Source: Maricaulis sp947259345
GTDB taxonomy: Bacteria > Pseudomonadota > Alphaproteobacteria > Caulobacterales > Maricaulaceae
Assembly: GCA_965217205.1 (NCBI GenBank)
Contig: OZ244254.1
Location: 1,798,001 to 1,862,000, forward strand
Reading direction: 5' to 3'
Length of the DNA: 64,000 bases
The translations under genes were made by a program, and so were the position numbers. Positions within the stretch are counted from its first letter, which is position 1, and each line of letters starts with the position of its first letter. Shown here in pieces: positions 52,058-59,527 of this stretch. The notes beneath the pieces were generated by a model. That model was not told the origin of the DNA. It searched no databases and was given only the letters and a program-made list of their open reading frames with translations.

Positions 52058-52788
52058 TCGTGACCCGAACAGTCGCCGTCATTCAGGCCCGCACCGGCTC
52101 CAACCGGCTGCCGGGCAAGATTCTGGAACCCTTGCACGACGATGTGTCGCTGCTGGCCTACCAGTGCCGCCATTTGCGCGAGATCGAGGGCGTGGACGAA
52201 TTGGTCATCGCGACCACGACCAATCCCGATGATGATGCGGTCGTCGCCTTGGCCGAAAGCGAAGGCATCCGCGTCTTCCGCGGCTCGGAAGAGGATGTGC
52301 TGTCGCGCTTCCTCATGGTCGCCGAACTCACCCTGGCCAAGACGCTGATCCGCATCACCTCGGACAGCCCCTTCCGCGACCCCGCCGTGATTGCGCGCTG
52401 CGTTGCCGAGCATCGCGCCCAGGGTGCTGAGTATACCCGCCCGAGCGCCGGACATCTGCCCAAGGGTCTGCGTGCCGAAGTCGTCGAGACCGCCGTCCTG
52501 CGCCAGCTTGATAGCGCCGCCGAGACCACACCGCGCGACCGCGAACACGTCACTGTCTTCATTCGCGACCATCTCGACCGCTTCCGCTGTCACGCGGTCG
52601 ATTTCCCGGAAGCGCTGCACCGGCCGGACTTTGATGTCTCTGTCGACACACGGGACGATCTCGCCCTGGTCCGCGCGCTCCATGCCAGCCTGGCAGAGCG
52701 CGACTGGCCGGCCGACACGGCGCATTTGTGCCGCCTGTTCGACGAGACACACGTGCTCAAATCCATCCTCACAGACCTGGCTTCCTGA
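52054..52788 (+). CDS. SpsF-like cytidylyltransferase
   Basis: This 244-residue nucleotidyltransferase has the CTP-binding start TVAVIQARTGSNRLPGKIL, then VIATTTNPDDDAVVALAESEGI and FRGSEEDVLSRF, typical of the SpsF/CMP-NeuNAc synthetase fold. It probably activates the nonulosonic acid as a CMP sugar. The motif is of the SpsF kind (QARTGSNRLPGK) rather than the PARGGSKRIPRKN of classical PseF. It is coupled to the ATP-grasp gene by a four-base overlap. Confidence 0.78.
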   Translation: MIVTRTVAVIQARTGSNRLPGKILEPLHDDVSLLAYQCRHLREIEGVDELVIATTTNPDDDAVVALAESEGIRVFRGSEEDVLSRFLMVAELTLAKTLIRITSDSPFRDPAVIARCVAEHRAQGAEYTRPSAGHLPKGLRAEVVETAVLRQLDSAAETTPRDREHVTVFIRDHLDRFRCHAVDFPEALHRPDFDVSVDTRDDLALVRALHASLAERDWPADTAHLCRLFDETHVLKSILTDLAS

Positions 52789-52791
52789 TCC

Positions 52792-53709
52792 ATGACCCAT
52801 ATCGATGTGATCGCCGAAATCGGCTCCAACCATGGCGGCGATATCGACGAAGCCAAGCGCTATATCGCGGCCTGTGCCAAGGCCGGAGCCGATGTCGTCA
52901 AATTCCAGACATTGAGCCGCGAAGGCCTGATCGCCCGCTATGTAAAGGATGCGGACGGCCAGATTGTCGAGAATCCGAAATTCGCCGCCTTCTCCAATGC
53001 CGGCCTGCCCGATGCCTGGCACGCGCCGCTGAAAGCCTGTGCCGAGGACAATGGCGTCGAATTCATGTCCACGCCCTTCTCGCTGGACGCCGTCGCGCTG
53101 ATGGAAGAGATCGGCGTCAAACGCTACAAGATCGCCTCGGGCGACCTCACCTTCTCGCCGCTTCTGGAAGCGCTGGGCGCGACCGGCAAACCGCTCATCC
53201 TGTCGAGCGGTGCCAGCTATATGGATGAGGTCACGCAGGCCGTCAGCACGTTGAGCCGGGCCGGCTGTCCGAAGCTGACCGTCCTGCATTGCGCCGCCAG
53301 CTACCCGCCGGCCTGGGAGGATCTCAACCTCGCAGCGATCACAACCATGCAGAAGACACTCGGCCTGTCCGTCGGCCTGTCCGACCACTCGCCCGGCGCC
53401 ATGGCCCCGATCGCCGCCGCGGCCCTGGGCGCCGTGGTGATCGAGAAACACGTGACCTTCGACCGCACCACGCCCGGTCCCGACCATCCGTTCGCGATGG
53501 AGATGGACGAGCTGGCCGCCATGATCACCGATCTGCGCAATCTGGAGATTGCCCTGGGTGATGGCGTGAAAAAACCGGCCGCCAGCGAGATCAATCGCCG
53601 CCGCAATCTGCGCCGTGGTCGATATGACGCCGCAACTGGAAAGCCGGATGATGAGGGTGTCGACTGGCTGCGCCCGCAACACGCGCCGGATGACCGGGTG
53701 GAGTTTTGA
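52792..53709 (+). CDS. pseI: NeuB/PseI-family nonulosonic acid synthase, short form
   Basis: This enzyme condenses phosphoenolpyruvate with the freed amino sugar to make a nonulosonic acid. The TIM-barrel domain is complete: IDVIAEIGSNHGGDIDEAKRYI, ADVVKFQT, EFMSTPFSLDAV, RYKIASGDLTFSPLL, LHCAASYP, LSVGLSDHSPG and VIEKHVTFDRTTPGPDHPFAME. The protein stops at 305 residues, just after the RRRNLRRGRYD hinge. The C-terminal SAF (antifreeze-like) domain of NeuB and PseI, normally 50-60 residues, is missing. It is the last gene of the glycan operon. Confidence 0.82.
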   Translation: MTHIDVIAEIGSNHGGDIDEAKRYIAACAKAGADVVKFQTLSREGLIARYVKDADGQIVENPKFAAFSNAGLPDAWHAPLKACAEDNGVEFMSTPFSLDAVALMEEIGVKRYKIASGDLTFSPLLEALGATGKPLILSSGASYMDEVTQAVSTLSRAGCPKLTVLHCAASYPPAWEDLNLAAITTMQKTLGLSVGLSDHSPGAMAPIAAAALGAVVIEKHVTFDRTTPGPDHPFAMEMDELAAMITDLRNLEIALGDGVKKPAASEINRRRNLRRGRYDAATGKPDDEGVDWLRPQHAPDDRVEF

Positions 53710-54017
53710 TCACTCCATAGGCGCCCACATCTGGATGGTCTCGAACAGGTCTTCCCAATCGGGATTGGTGCGCTCGATCAGATTGATCCTCCATTGGCGA
53801 TGCCAGTTTTCAGGCGCTTCTCGCGTTCGATTGCAAACCCGAAATCCTGGTGAAACTCGTACCAGACTAGGCGATTGACCTTGTACTCGCGGGTAAAGGC
53901 CGAGCCCTTGCCTTCCTTGTGCAGCATGATCCGCATCGCGATATTGCCCGTCACACCGATGTAGAGTGTGCCGTTGCGTTGGCTGGCGAGGATATAGACA
54001 CACGGATGGCGGGCCAT
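53710..54017 (-). pseudogene. GIY-YIG nuclease-like gene with a frameshift
   Basis: The start ATG 54017 gives MARHPCVYILASQRNGTLYIGVTGN, a standard small GIY-YIG (UPF0213/YhbQ-like) domain, and continues to REKRLK. There the frame shifts at a run of four A near 53805-53815. The expected C-terminus, WHRQWRINLIERTNPDWEDL, continues in the next frame to a stop at 53710. Restoring one A in that run joins the two halves into a full-length product. Either one base was lost in the genome or it is a sequencing error. It abuts the pseI stop. Confidence 0.75.
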
Positions 54018-54092
54018 GCGCGAAGGGTAGCGTTGGCGTGTCCGGACATCCGTGATGCCGGTCACCAACTGTCAATTTTCCAGCCTCCACCA

Positions 54093-54200
54093 ACCGTCAT
54101 CCTGACGAAGGTCAGGACCCAGATTATAAAGCGAGATGGTGCCCGGACTGGATAAGTCTCGCCCTTGGATCTGGGCCCTGACCTTCGTCAGGGTGACGGT
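54093..54200. repeat. MITE-like element with 32-bp terminal inverted repeats
   Basis: The left arm starts ACCGTCATCCTGACGAAGG (54093-54124) and the right arm is its complement (54169-54200), matching at 30 of 32 positions. About 44 bases lie between the arms. The motif GTCATCCTGACGAAGGTCAGG is a dispersed repeat known in several alphaproteobacterial genomes. No transposase is present. It separates the broken GIY-YIG gene from the cupin gene. Confidence 0.75.
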
Positions 54201-54215
54201 AAATTTGGGCCACAA

Positions 54216-54240
54216 CAAAAAAGGGCGCCCGGAGGCGCCC
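54216..54240 (-). terminator. Terminator after the cupin gene
   Basis: The stem GGGCGCC / GGCGCCC with a four-base loop is followed on the minus strand by TTTTTTGTTG. Confidence 0.85.
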
Positions 54241-54265
54241 CATTTGTCGCGGCTGACACCCGACA

Positions 54266-54979
54266 TTATTTCGTCCGGATCGCGTCGATCTTCGACGCAG
54301 AAACGCCATCAACAATCGTGCGATTGATCATCGGGTGGTTTTCGTCCTGCGGGCCGAAATCACTGTCCGGATGGTAAGCGATCACGCGCATTTCGCTATC
54401 GAAGGTGCGGAATTTGTGATGGCCTTCATAGGGGATACGGAACATCACGCTCGGTTCAAGTGGAATGATGCCTTCCGGCGTCTCGCACTCGCCGCGACCG
54501 GAGAAGACCACACCGATCCGATCGGACGGATGGGTGTGGGAGGTCTGGTCGATGCCCGGCGGGAAATAGAGCAGGTTGAGACAGGGATCGCCCATCTTGA
54601 CCGGCGCGATCAGCAGGCTGTCGGTGCAGCCATCGATGTATTTCAGACGGCCCTGCGGTTCGACCGGGCCGCCGATCGAGAAGAAGGCCTGATGGAATTC
54701 GCGCGCCATGACGATGCCGCGGCCACCGGAGACGGTGAGCGCGTTATTGGCCGAGAAATACATCCCCGCGCGCAGCGTGAACTGGCCCGACGCCGTCACC
54801 AGCGTCGCCTCGCCTTCCTGGACAAAGCCGAAATAGGCCGTGTCCACATCGCCCAGCTCAAGCGTTTCGCCATCCCAGGCATGCAGCGTCGTCGGGAAAT
54901 TGGGATCGCAATCCGCAACCTTCCCGGTCAGCCATTCGAAGGCGTAAAAATTCTGCGTCCGCATCATCCCGTCAGCCAT
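54266..54979 (-). CDS. Cupin-domain protein
   Basis: This 237-residue protein starts at ATG 54979 with GAGG about 10 bases upstream; ATG 54964 is an alternative. A C-terminal cupin barrel is clear: PPGIDQTSHTHPSDRIGVVFSGRGECETPEGIIPLEPSVMFRIPYEGHHKFRT. Its His (HTHP), Glu (GEC) and later HH could bind a metal. The N-terminal half looks like a second, degenerate cupin. Substrate and pathway are unknown, and it may or may not belong with the sugar genes to its left. Confidence 0.7.
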   Translation of the reverse strand: MADGMMRTQNFYAFEWLTGKVADCDPNFPTTLHAWDGETLELGDVDTAYFGFVQEGEATLVTASGQFTLRAGMYFSANNALTVSGGRGIVMAREFHQAFFSIGGPVEPQGRLKYIDGCTDSLLIAPVKMGDPCLNLLYFPPGIDQTSHTHPSDRIGVVFSGRGECETPEGIIPLEPSVMFRIPYEGHHKFRTFDSEMRVIAYHPDSDFGPQDENHPMINRTIVDGVSASKIDAIRTK

Positions 54980-55123
54980 GGATCGAGCACCTCTTCCATC
55001 ATGCAATCACACTCGACGGGATTCGTCTTTACAGTCCCTTAATCGACGCGTGTTGGTGGCGAATACAAAATTAACGGGCAAACCCCTCTGGAGACATGCG
55101 ACCAATCGCGCTAGATCGCTGAC

Positions 55124-56002
55124 ATGCGCTTTGAAGGAACAGATCAGTACGTTGCTGATGGTGAACTGAGTGCCGCGGTCAACGCCGCGGTGGCTCTCGA
55201 GCGCCCGCTTCTCGTCAAAGGCGAGCCGGGCACAGGCAAGACGGAATTGGCCAAGCAGGTCGCTCAGGCGATGGGCATGCCGCTGATAGAATGGCACATC
55301 AAGTCGACCACAAAGGCCCGCCAGGGTCTGTATGAGTATGATGCCGTGGCGCGCCTGCGCGACAGCCAGCTCGGCGATGACCGGGTGCACGATATCAATA
55401 ACTATATCCGCAAGGGCAAGCTGTGGGAGGCCTTCGCCGCGCCCGAGCGCTCCGTCCTGCTGATCGACGAGATCGACAAGGCCGATATCGAATTCCCTAA
55501 CGACCTCCTGCAGGAGCTCGACCGGATGGAATTCCATGTCTACGAGACCGGCGAGACGATCACGGCGCAGAGCCGCCCGGTCATCATCATCACCTCGAAC
55601 AATGAGAAGGAATTGCCGGACGCCTTCTTGCGCCGCTGCTTCTTCCACTTCATCGCCTTCCCTGACGAAGCGACCATGCGCAAGATCGTCGAGGTCCATT
55701 ATCCCGGCCTGAAGGGGCGCCTCCTGTCGGAAGCGCTGACGCTCTTCTACCAGATCCGCGATGTGCCTGGCGTCAAGAAGAAGCCCTCGACCTCGGAATT
55801 GCTGGACTGGCTGAAACTCCTCCTGGTCGAGGATATCGATGCCTCGGTCCTGGCCGAACGCGACCCGCGCAAGCTGATCCCGCCGCTGCACGGTGCCCTG
55901 CTGAAAAACGAACAGGACGTCATGCTGTTCGAAAAGCTCGCCTTCATGGCGCGGCGTCCCGGTGGCCCGGGCGAGGGTCCGCGCGGGCCGGGGGCGGCCT
56001 GA
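55124..56002 (+). CDS. MoxR-type AAA+ ATPase
   Basis: This is a 292-residue AAA+ protein of the MoxR/CoxD group. Walker A is GEPGTGKTE near residue 33 and Walker B is VLLIDEIDKAD near 112. Sensor 1 is IIITSNNEKELPDAFLRRCFFHFI, including the arginine finger region. The C-terminal lid extends to a Gly/Pro/Arg-rich tail. MoxR proteins usually act as chaperones together with a VWA-domain partner encoded next door. No VWA gene follows here. Confidence 0.88.
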   Translation: MRFEGTDQYVADGELSAAVNAAVALERPLLVKGEPGTGKTELAKQVAQAMGMPLIEWHIKSTTKARQGLYEYDAVARLRDSQLGDDRVHDINNYIRKGKLWEAFAAPERSVLLIDEIDKADIEFPNDLLQELDRMEFHVYETGETITAQSRPVIIITSNNEKELPDAFLRRCFFHFIAFPDEATMRKIVEVHYPGLKGRLLSEALTLFYQIRDVPGVKKKPSTSELLDWLKLLLVEDIDASVLAERDPRKLIPPLHGALLKNEQDVMLFEKLAFMARRPGGPGEGPRGPGAA

Positions 56003-56012
56003 GAGCAATACC

Positions 56013-56063
56013 GGTTGCTTGACTAAAATTAACGACCGATTGCTTGACGTGAATTAATTCGAC
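56013..56063. repeat. Two tandem 25-bp direct repeats upstream of a secreted-protein gene
   Basis: Two units share TTGCTTGAC-N3-AATTAA with an exact 25-base period (56015 and 56040). They lie in the 110-base gap between the MoxR stop and the next start. They may be a tandem regulator-binding site or overlapping TTGAC -35 elements. Confidence 0.5.
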
Positions 56064-56112
56064 ATCCCCCCTCCCGGTTGTGAGGATAAAACCGATGGAT
56101 CGGGAGGGGCTT

Positions 56113-56874
56113 ATGTCTTCGGTCAGGTTGGCAACCGCTGCGTTGGTTGTGACAACGCTCACAACTATCGCGGTCTACACGTGGGCGAACCCAACGCCGC
56201 CTGCTCAAAGCCCCATCCGCCCGTCGGAGACCGCCTCCCGGCCTCAGAGCGACGACACCAGCAACCGCCAGGCCGCAATGTTGCGGAGCGCGCGCGGTCA
56301 ATCGAGTGAATACGACGCCACGGTTGATGCCCGCATGCAGGAAGCTGCATCGCTTTATGTCGCTGATGTGGATCGCGCGGTCGCGGCCATCGACGCCTAT
56401 TCTCCGGATCTGAGGGCTTTGGACTGGGATGGTGTTGTTGCCGTCCTCAATCAGCTGGAAGACTGGGTCGGTGTGGTAGCTCAGTCAGAGACCCATCAAC
56501 TGAACGGCGAAGAACTCGAGCGCGTCAACCGGCTCATCTTGCACCTCGCCCGCAAGCAACGCCGTCTGCTGCCGCGCCTGCGAGCGAGCCTGAACAATAT
56601 CGACGACTTCTATGACGGCGTCGGGTGCTACACCACGGCCGACCGCGACCTGGTCGCAGTTTGCAGTGCCGAACGATTTCAACGATCCAATGAGATCCGC
56701 CGTTTCCAAAATCGCACCCGATCCCTCATGCGTCAGTTGCGGTTCCGGCAAGTGCTTTACCAACCGCACCAGACTACACCCGCCAATTACTACTCCGACA
56801 CGTTTGACGCGGTGGAAGATGGCGCTATCGTGATGTGGAGTCTTGCAGGCGTGTCCCGCCGCTTCAGAGATTGA
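56113..56874 (+). CDS. Unknown exported or membrane-anchored protein
   Basis: I chose ATG 56113 because GGGAGGGG stands just before it; GTG 56080 and ATG 56095 are in frame upstream. The 253-residue product has one N-terminal hydrophobic helix (LATAALVVTTLTTIAVYTW), a Pro/Ser/Thr-rich linker to about 60, then a helical domain with many Arg and Leu (LVEDW..., LILHLARKQRRLLPRLRASLNNIDDFYDGVGCYT). There is one Cys pair. No family is recognised. Confidence 0.6.
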   Translation: MSSVRLATAALVVTTLTTIAVYTWANPTPPAQSPIRPSETASRPQSDDTSNRQAAMLRSARGQSSEYDATVDARMQEAASLYVADVDRAVAAIDAYSPDLRALDWDGVVAVLNQLEDWVGVVAQSETHQLNGEELERVNRLILHLARKQRRLLPRLRASLNNIDDFYDGVGCYTTADRDLVAVCSAERFQRSNEIRRFQNRTRSLMRQLRFRQVLYQPHQTTPANYYSDTFDAVEDGAIVMWSLAGVSRRFRD

Positions 56875-56964
56875 AATCACCATAGGCGACCGCGGCACTG
56901 TCACGGTGCACGGCTCAGACATCATCAACAGTCGGGAGGCTGACATGAACAATCGCGGCTAGTC

Positions 56965-56995
56965 CGCGCCTGACCGGGAGACCGGAGGCGCGTTT
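56965..56995 (+). terminator. Possible terminator before the acetyltransferase gene
   Basis: CGCGCCT and AGGCGCG pair around an inner CCGG/CCGG, followed by a short TTT. It is a weak but plausible terminator. Confidence 0.4.
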
Positions 56996-57031
56996 CGAGT
57001 ATCTGAAACCCGTCACGCCCGGAGTCTGTTC

Positions 57032-57700
57032 ATGACGACCTCAACCGATACGCCCGTCTTCGACCACCCCGCCCTCGATCCCATGAACCCGTCGCCCCTG
57101 CCGGCGGCGGCATCCATGGCCTATCTCAAACCGCTCATCGCCGGACATCCCAAGATCACGGCCGACGATTACAGCTATATCCATTCCTTCGATGATCCGG
57201 CCTGCTTTGCCGAAACCCAGCTCAAATACGCCTTCGACTTCATCGAGGACCGGCTGGAGATCGGCAGATTCTGTTCGATCGCCGCGGATGCCAGTTTCGT
57301 GCTCAATGGCGGCAATCATTTCGCCGATCGCCTGTCGAGCTACCCCTTCCCGATTTTCGGCTGCTGGGGTGAGCCCGATCCCGGCCCTTGGCCCAACAAG
57401 GGCGGCATCACGATCGGCCATGATGTCTGGATCGGCTGGGACGCGGTCATCATGCCTGGCGTGACCGTCGGTCATGGCGCCATCATTGCCGCTAAATCCG
57501 TCGTCACTCGCGATGTCGATCCCTATACGATCGTCGGCGGCAATCCGGCCAAGCCGATCCGCAAGCGCTTGCCCGAAGCGGATATCGAGCGCCTGCTCGA
57601 GCTCGCCTGGTGGGACTGGCCGGTCGAGGCGATCCGGGTGGCGTCCGACGCCTTGATGAAGGCGGATATCGACGCGCTGGAACAACTTGCGCCGAATTAA
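57032..57700 (+). CDS. Hexapeptide-repeat acetyltransferase (CatB/Vat type)
   Basis: This 222-residue left-handed beta-helix acetyltransferase uses acetyl-CoA to acetylate small substrates. Family marks are RLEIGRFCSIAADASFVLNGGNHFADRLSSYPF, with the catalytic His in GGNH near 92, a loop with PWPNKGGITIGHDVWIGWDAVIMPGVTVGHGAIIAAKSVVTRDVDPYTIVGGNPAK, and the C-terminal WWDWP helix. GGAG precedes the ATG. These enzymes include chloramphenicol and streptogramin acetyltransferases; the substrate here cannot be told from sequence. Confidence 0.88.
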   Translation: MTTSTDTPVFDHPALDPMNPSPLPAAASMAYLKPLIAGHPKITADDYSYIHSFDDPACFAETQLKYAFDFIEDRLEIGRFCSIAADASFVLNGGNHFADRLSSYPFPIFGCWGEPDPGPWPNKGGITIGHDVWIGWDAVIMPGVTVGHGAIIAAKSVVTRDVDPYTIVGGNPAKPIRKRLPEADIERLLELAWWDWPVEAIRVASDALMKADIDALEQLAPN

Positions 57701-57753
57701 TTCGGGAAATGCCTCCTCATTGGCGACACTGTGCGCTCAATGGGGAGGCCAAA

Positions 57754-58119
57754 ATGTCCGAAACAAAACTCCTGCGGGCCATCCCGGTCCTGCCATCGCT
57801 CAAGGTCAGCGACAGCCTGACCTTCTTCAAGCGGCTGGGATTTCAGGCCTGGGGCTGGGAAGATCCGCCCAGCTATGGCGGGGTCACCCGCGACGGGGCC
57901 GAGCTGCATTTCTTCACCACCGACCGCAAGGAGGTCTGCGAATGGACGTCCTGCCGGGTCGATGTCGATGATGTCACGGGCATCCATGAACAGGCGATTG
58001 CGGTGGGATGCTTGCACCCCAATGGCAAGCTCGAAGACAAACCCTGGGGGTATCGCGAATTTGCCATCCTCGACCCGTTTGGTGTGCTGGTGACGTTCGG
58101 GCAGAATCTCGAGCGCTGA
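57754..58119 (+). CDS. Glyoxalase/bleomycin-resistance-like protein
   Basis: This is a 121-residue vicinal-oxygen-chelate fold protein. The start ATG 57754 follows GGGGAGG. The pattern AIPVLPSLKVSDSLTFFKRLGFQAWGWEDPPSYGGVTRDGAELHFF and WGYREFAILDPFGVLVTFGQ is like small antibiotic-sequestering proteins of the bleomycin-resistance type. Binding target is unknown. It lies 53 bases after the acetyltransferase and may be co-transcribed with it. Confidence 0.8.
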   Translation: MSETKLLRAIPVLPSLKVSDSLTFFKRLGFQAWGWEDPPSYGGVTRDGAELHFFTTDRKEVCEWTSCRVDVDDVTGIHEQAIAVGCLHPNGKLEDKPWGYREFAILDPFGVLVTFGQNLER

Positions 58120-58139
58120 CCGGCTCGCCGGATGGGGGC

Positions 58140-59270
58140 TCAGTCCGTCAAGCGGGTGAGCGTATAGGTCCCGGTTGCCGACCAGTCGGCCTCACTGTCA
58201 AGGCGGGTCTCGGCGTCGATCGTGACCCTGTCATCCGTCATTGATGACCAGCGCCAGCGCGCGAGGGCAGACGGAATGAACGTGCGGAAGCCGTCATAGA
58301 AATTGGCCTGGTAAGAGGCGATAACGAGGTCAGGTGCCGTGTGAAAGTCGGCGCCCTCACCGCCCGCTCGCGCGATGGCATAGCTGTGGCGTTCGCCCGG
58401 CCTGTCGGTCAGCGAGAATTGCACCCAGTGCTGCAGGATGGGCGACCAGCTCCAGATCAGCAGGGTCTCGTGACCATCCATCATCATCAGCCCGCCGACA
58501 GCGCAGCCATCGAGCATCCGGGCGGCTTCGAAACGCCCCGTGGTGGCGGTGCCATCCGGAGCTGTGAGCGTCACCGTCCAGTTGCCGGCGAGGCCATCAA
58601 ACGCGCCGTGCGGTTGGTCCGGACAGAGCAGGTCGCCGTGCTGGCCCGGCCAACCCGTTGACGCGTTCACCGGTGCGGCGTGCGTGGCGATCCGGTCGAG
58701 ATCGATAATCGTCCAGGTCTGCCAGCTCGTGCCGCCATCAAACGTGCTGGCCCCTTCCCAACGGAAACTGCCTTCGTGAATGTCGGAGAAGGTATAGCGT
58801 CGCACAACCGGCGCGTCCGGCGTCGAGCGCTGGGCATCATGGCTGTAGAGTTGAACGCGATTGCGAAGGGCCGGACCCATAAGCTGATCGGTAAGCGCCA
58901 GTCCGTCGAAACCGGCATTGGGCCAGTTCTGGACCATGATCCACTCGCCCGTTTCACCGTCGAGATACCGGATCGAGATGCCACGACCGGAGGCAATGGT
59001 TGGATCCGGCTCGAGCGGCTCGCCAAACTCCACCAGGGCCTTGCCGCCCAGCATGGTGTAGACATGCTGGCGGAGTTGCGTTCCCTCGCGGACAAAGTCG
59101 AGCCCCTCGGGGTCGCGCGGCCGCCAATTCGTGGTCCATTCACCGCGCCAGAAATCATAGGCCCGGGCGTCCTCGGTCGCCATGGCCGGGGCGAATGTCT
59201 CCGAAGGCAAATCCACCCAGGGGGTTGTCGTCTGCAGGGCCATCGCCACTGCGAATATCGTGCTGGTCAT
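58140..59270 (-). CDS. DUF1579-like exported protein with an internal duplication
   Basis: This 376-residue protein starts at ATG 59270 after AGGACAGGGA, with a short hydrophobic N-terminus (MTSTIFAVAMALQ) that may be a signal. It has two similar halves. The first is built on FWRGEWTTNWRPRDPEG ... WIMVQNWPNAGFDG, the second on LAGNWTVTLTAPDGTATTGRFEAARMLDGCAVGG ... WSWSPILQHWVQFSL. Both resemble lipocalin-like DUF1579 domains. Function is unknown. It is divergent from the beta-helix gene, so the palindrome at 59405 could control it too. Confidence 0.55.
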   Translation of the reverse strand: MTSTIFAVAMALQTTTPWVDLPSETFAPAMATEDARAYDFWRGEWTTNWRPRDPEGLDFVREGTQLRQHVYTMLGGKALVEFGEPLEPDPTIASGRGISIRYLDGETGEWIMVQNWPNAGFDGLALTDQLMGPALRNRVQLYSHDAQRSTPDAPVVRRYTFSDIHEGSFRWEGASTFDGGTSWQTWTIIDLDRIATHAAPVNASTGWPGQHGDLLCPDQPHGAFDGLAGNWTVTLTAPDGTATTGRFEAARMLDGCAVGGLMMMDGHETLLIWSWSPILQHWVQFSLTDRPGERHSYAIARAGGEGADFHTAPDLVIASYQANFYDGFRTFIPSALARWRWSSMTDDRVTIDAETRLDSEADWSATGTYTLTRLTD

Positions 59271-59404
59271 TCCCTGTCCTCGAGCCGTGTGCCATCCCAG
59301 ACTGGACCGGGTCGCCCATAGCGCCTGCATCGCAAGTGATCACAATCCGGTGATCCGCGTGCGGCGCCCCGACAAGGCGTCAGACGGTCGTCGGCTGCGC
59401 TAAA

Positions 59405-59423
59405 AACAGAAACTTTTTCCGTT
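59405..59423. promoter_or_regulatory. TetR-type operator candidate upstream of the beta-helix/cytochrome operon
   Basis: AACAGAA-N5-TTCCGTT is an inverted repeat with one mismatch. The same architecture, AACAGAA-N5-TTCTGTT, occurs at 62657 beside the tetR gene. It is 105 bases upstream of the beta-helix gene start and 135 upstream of the divergent DUF1579-like gene. Confidence 0.6.
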
Positions 59424-59527
59424 TCCGATTGTCTATCGCTTCCGGATATGGAAATTTGTGGCACAACAGACGGACAGCGCGCAGCAGTCTCAAGGCTCAA
59501 GTGCGGGCGAATGCCGGGGAGAAGGCA

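Noticed and set aside
51991..53682. Minus-strand frame of 563 codons
   Set aside because: It is antisense to the SpsF-like and PseI-like genes, which have full family motifs and coupled starts.
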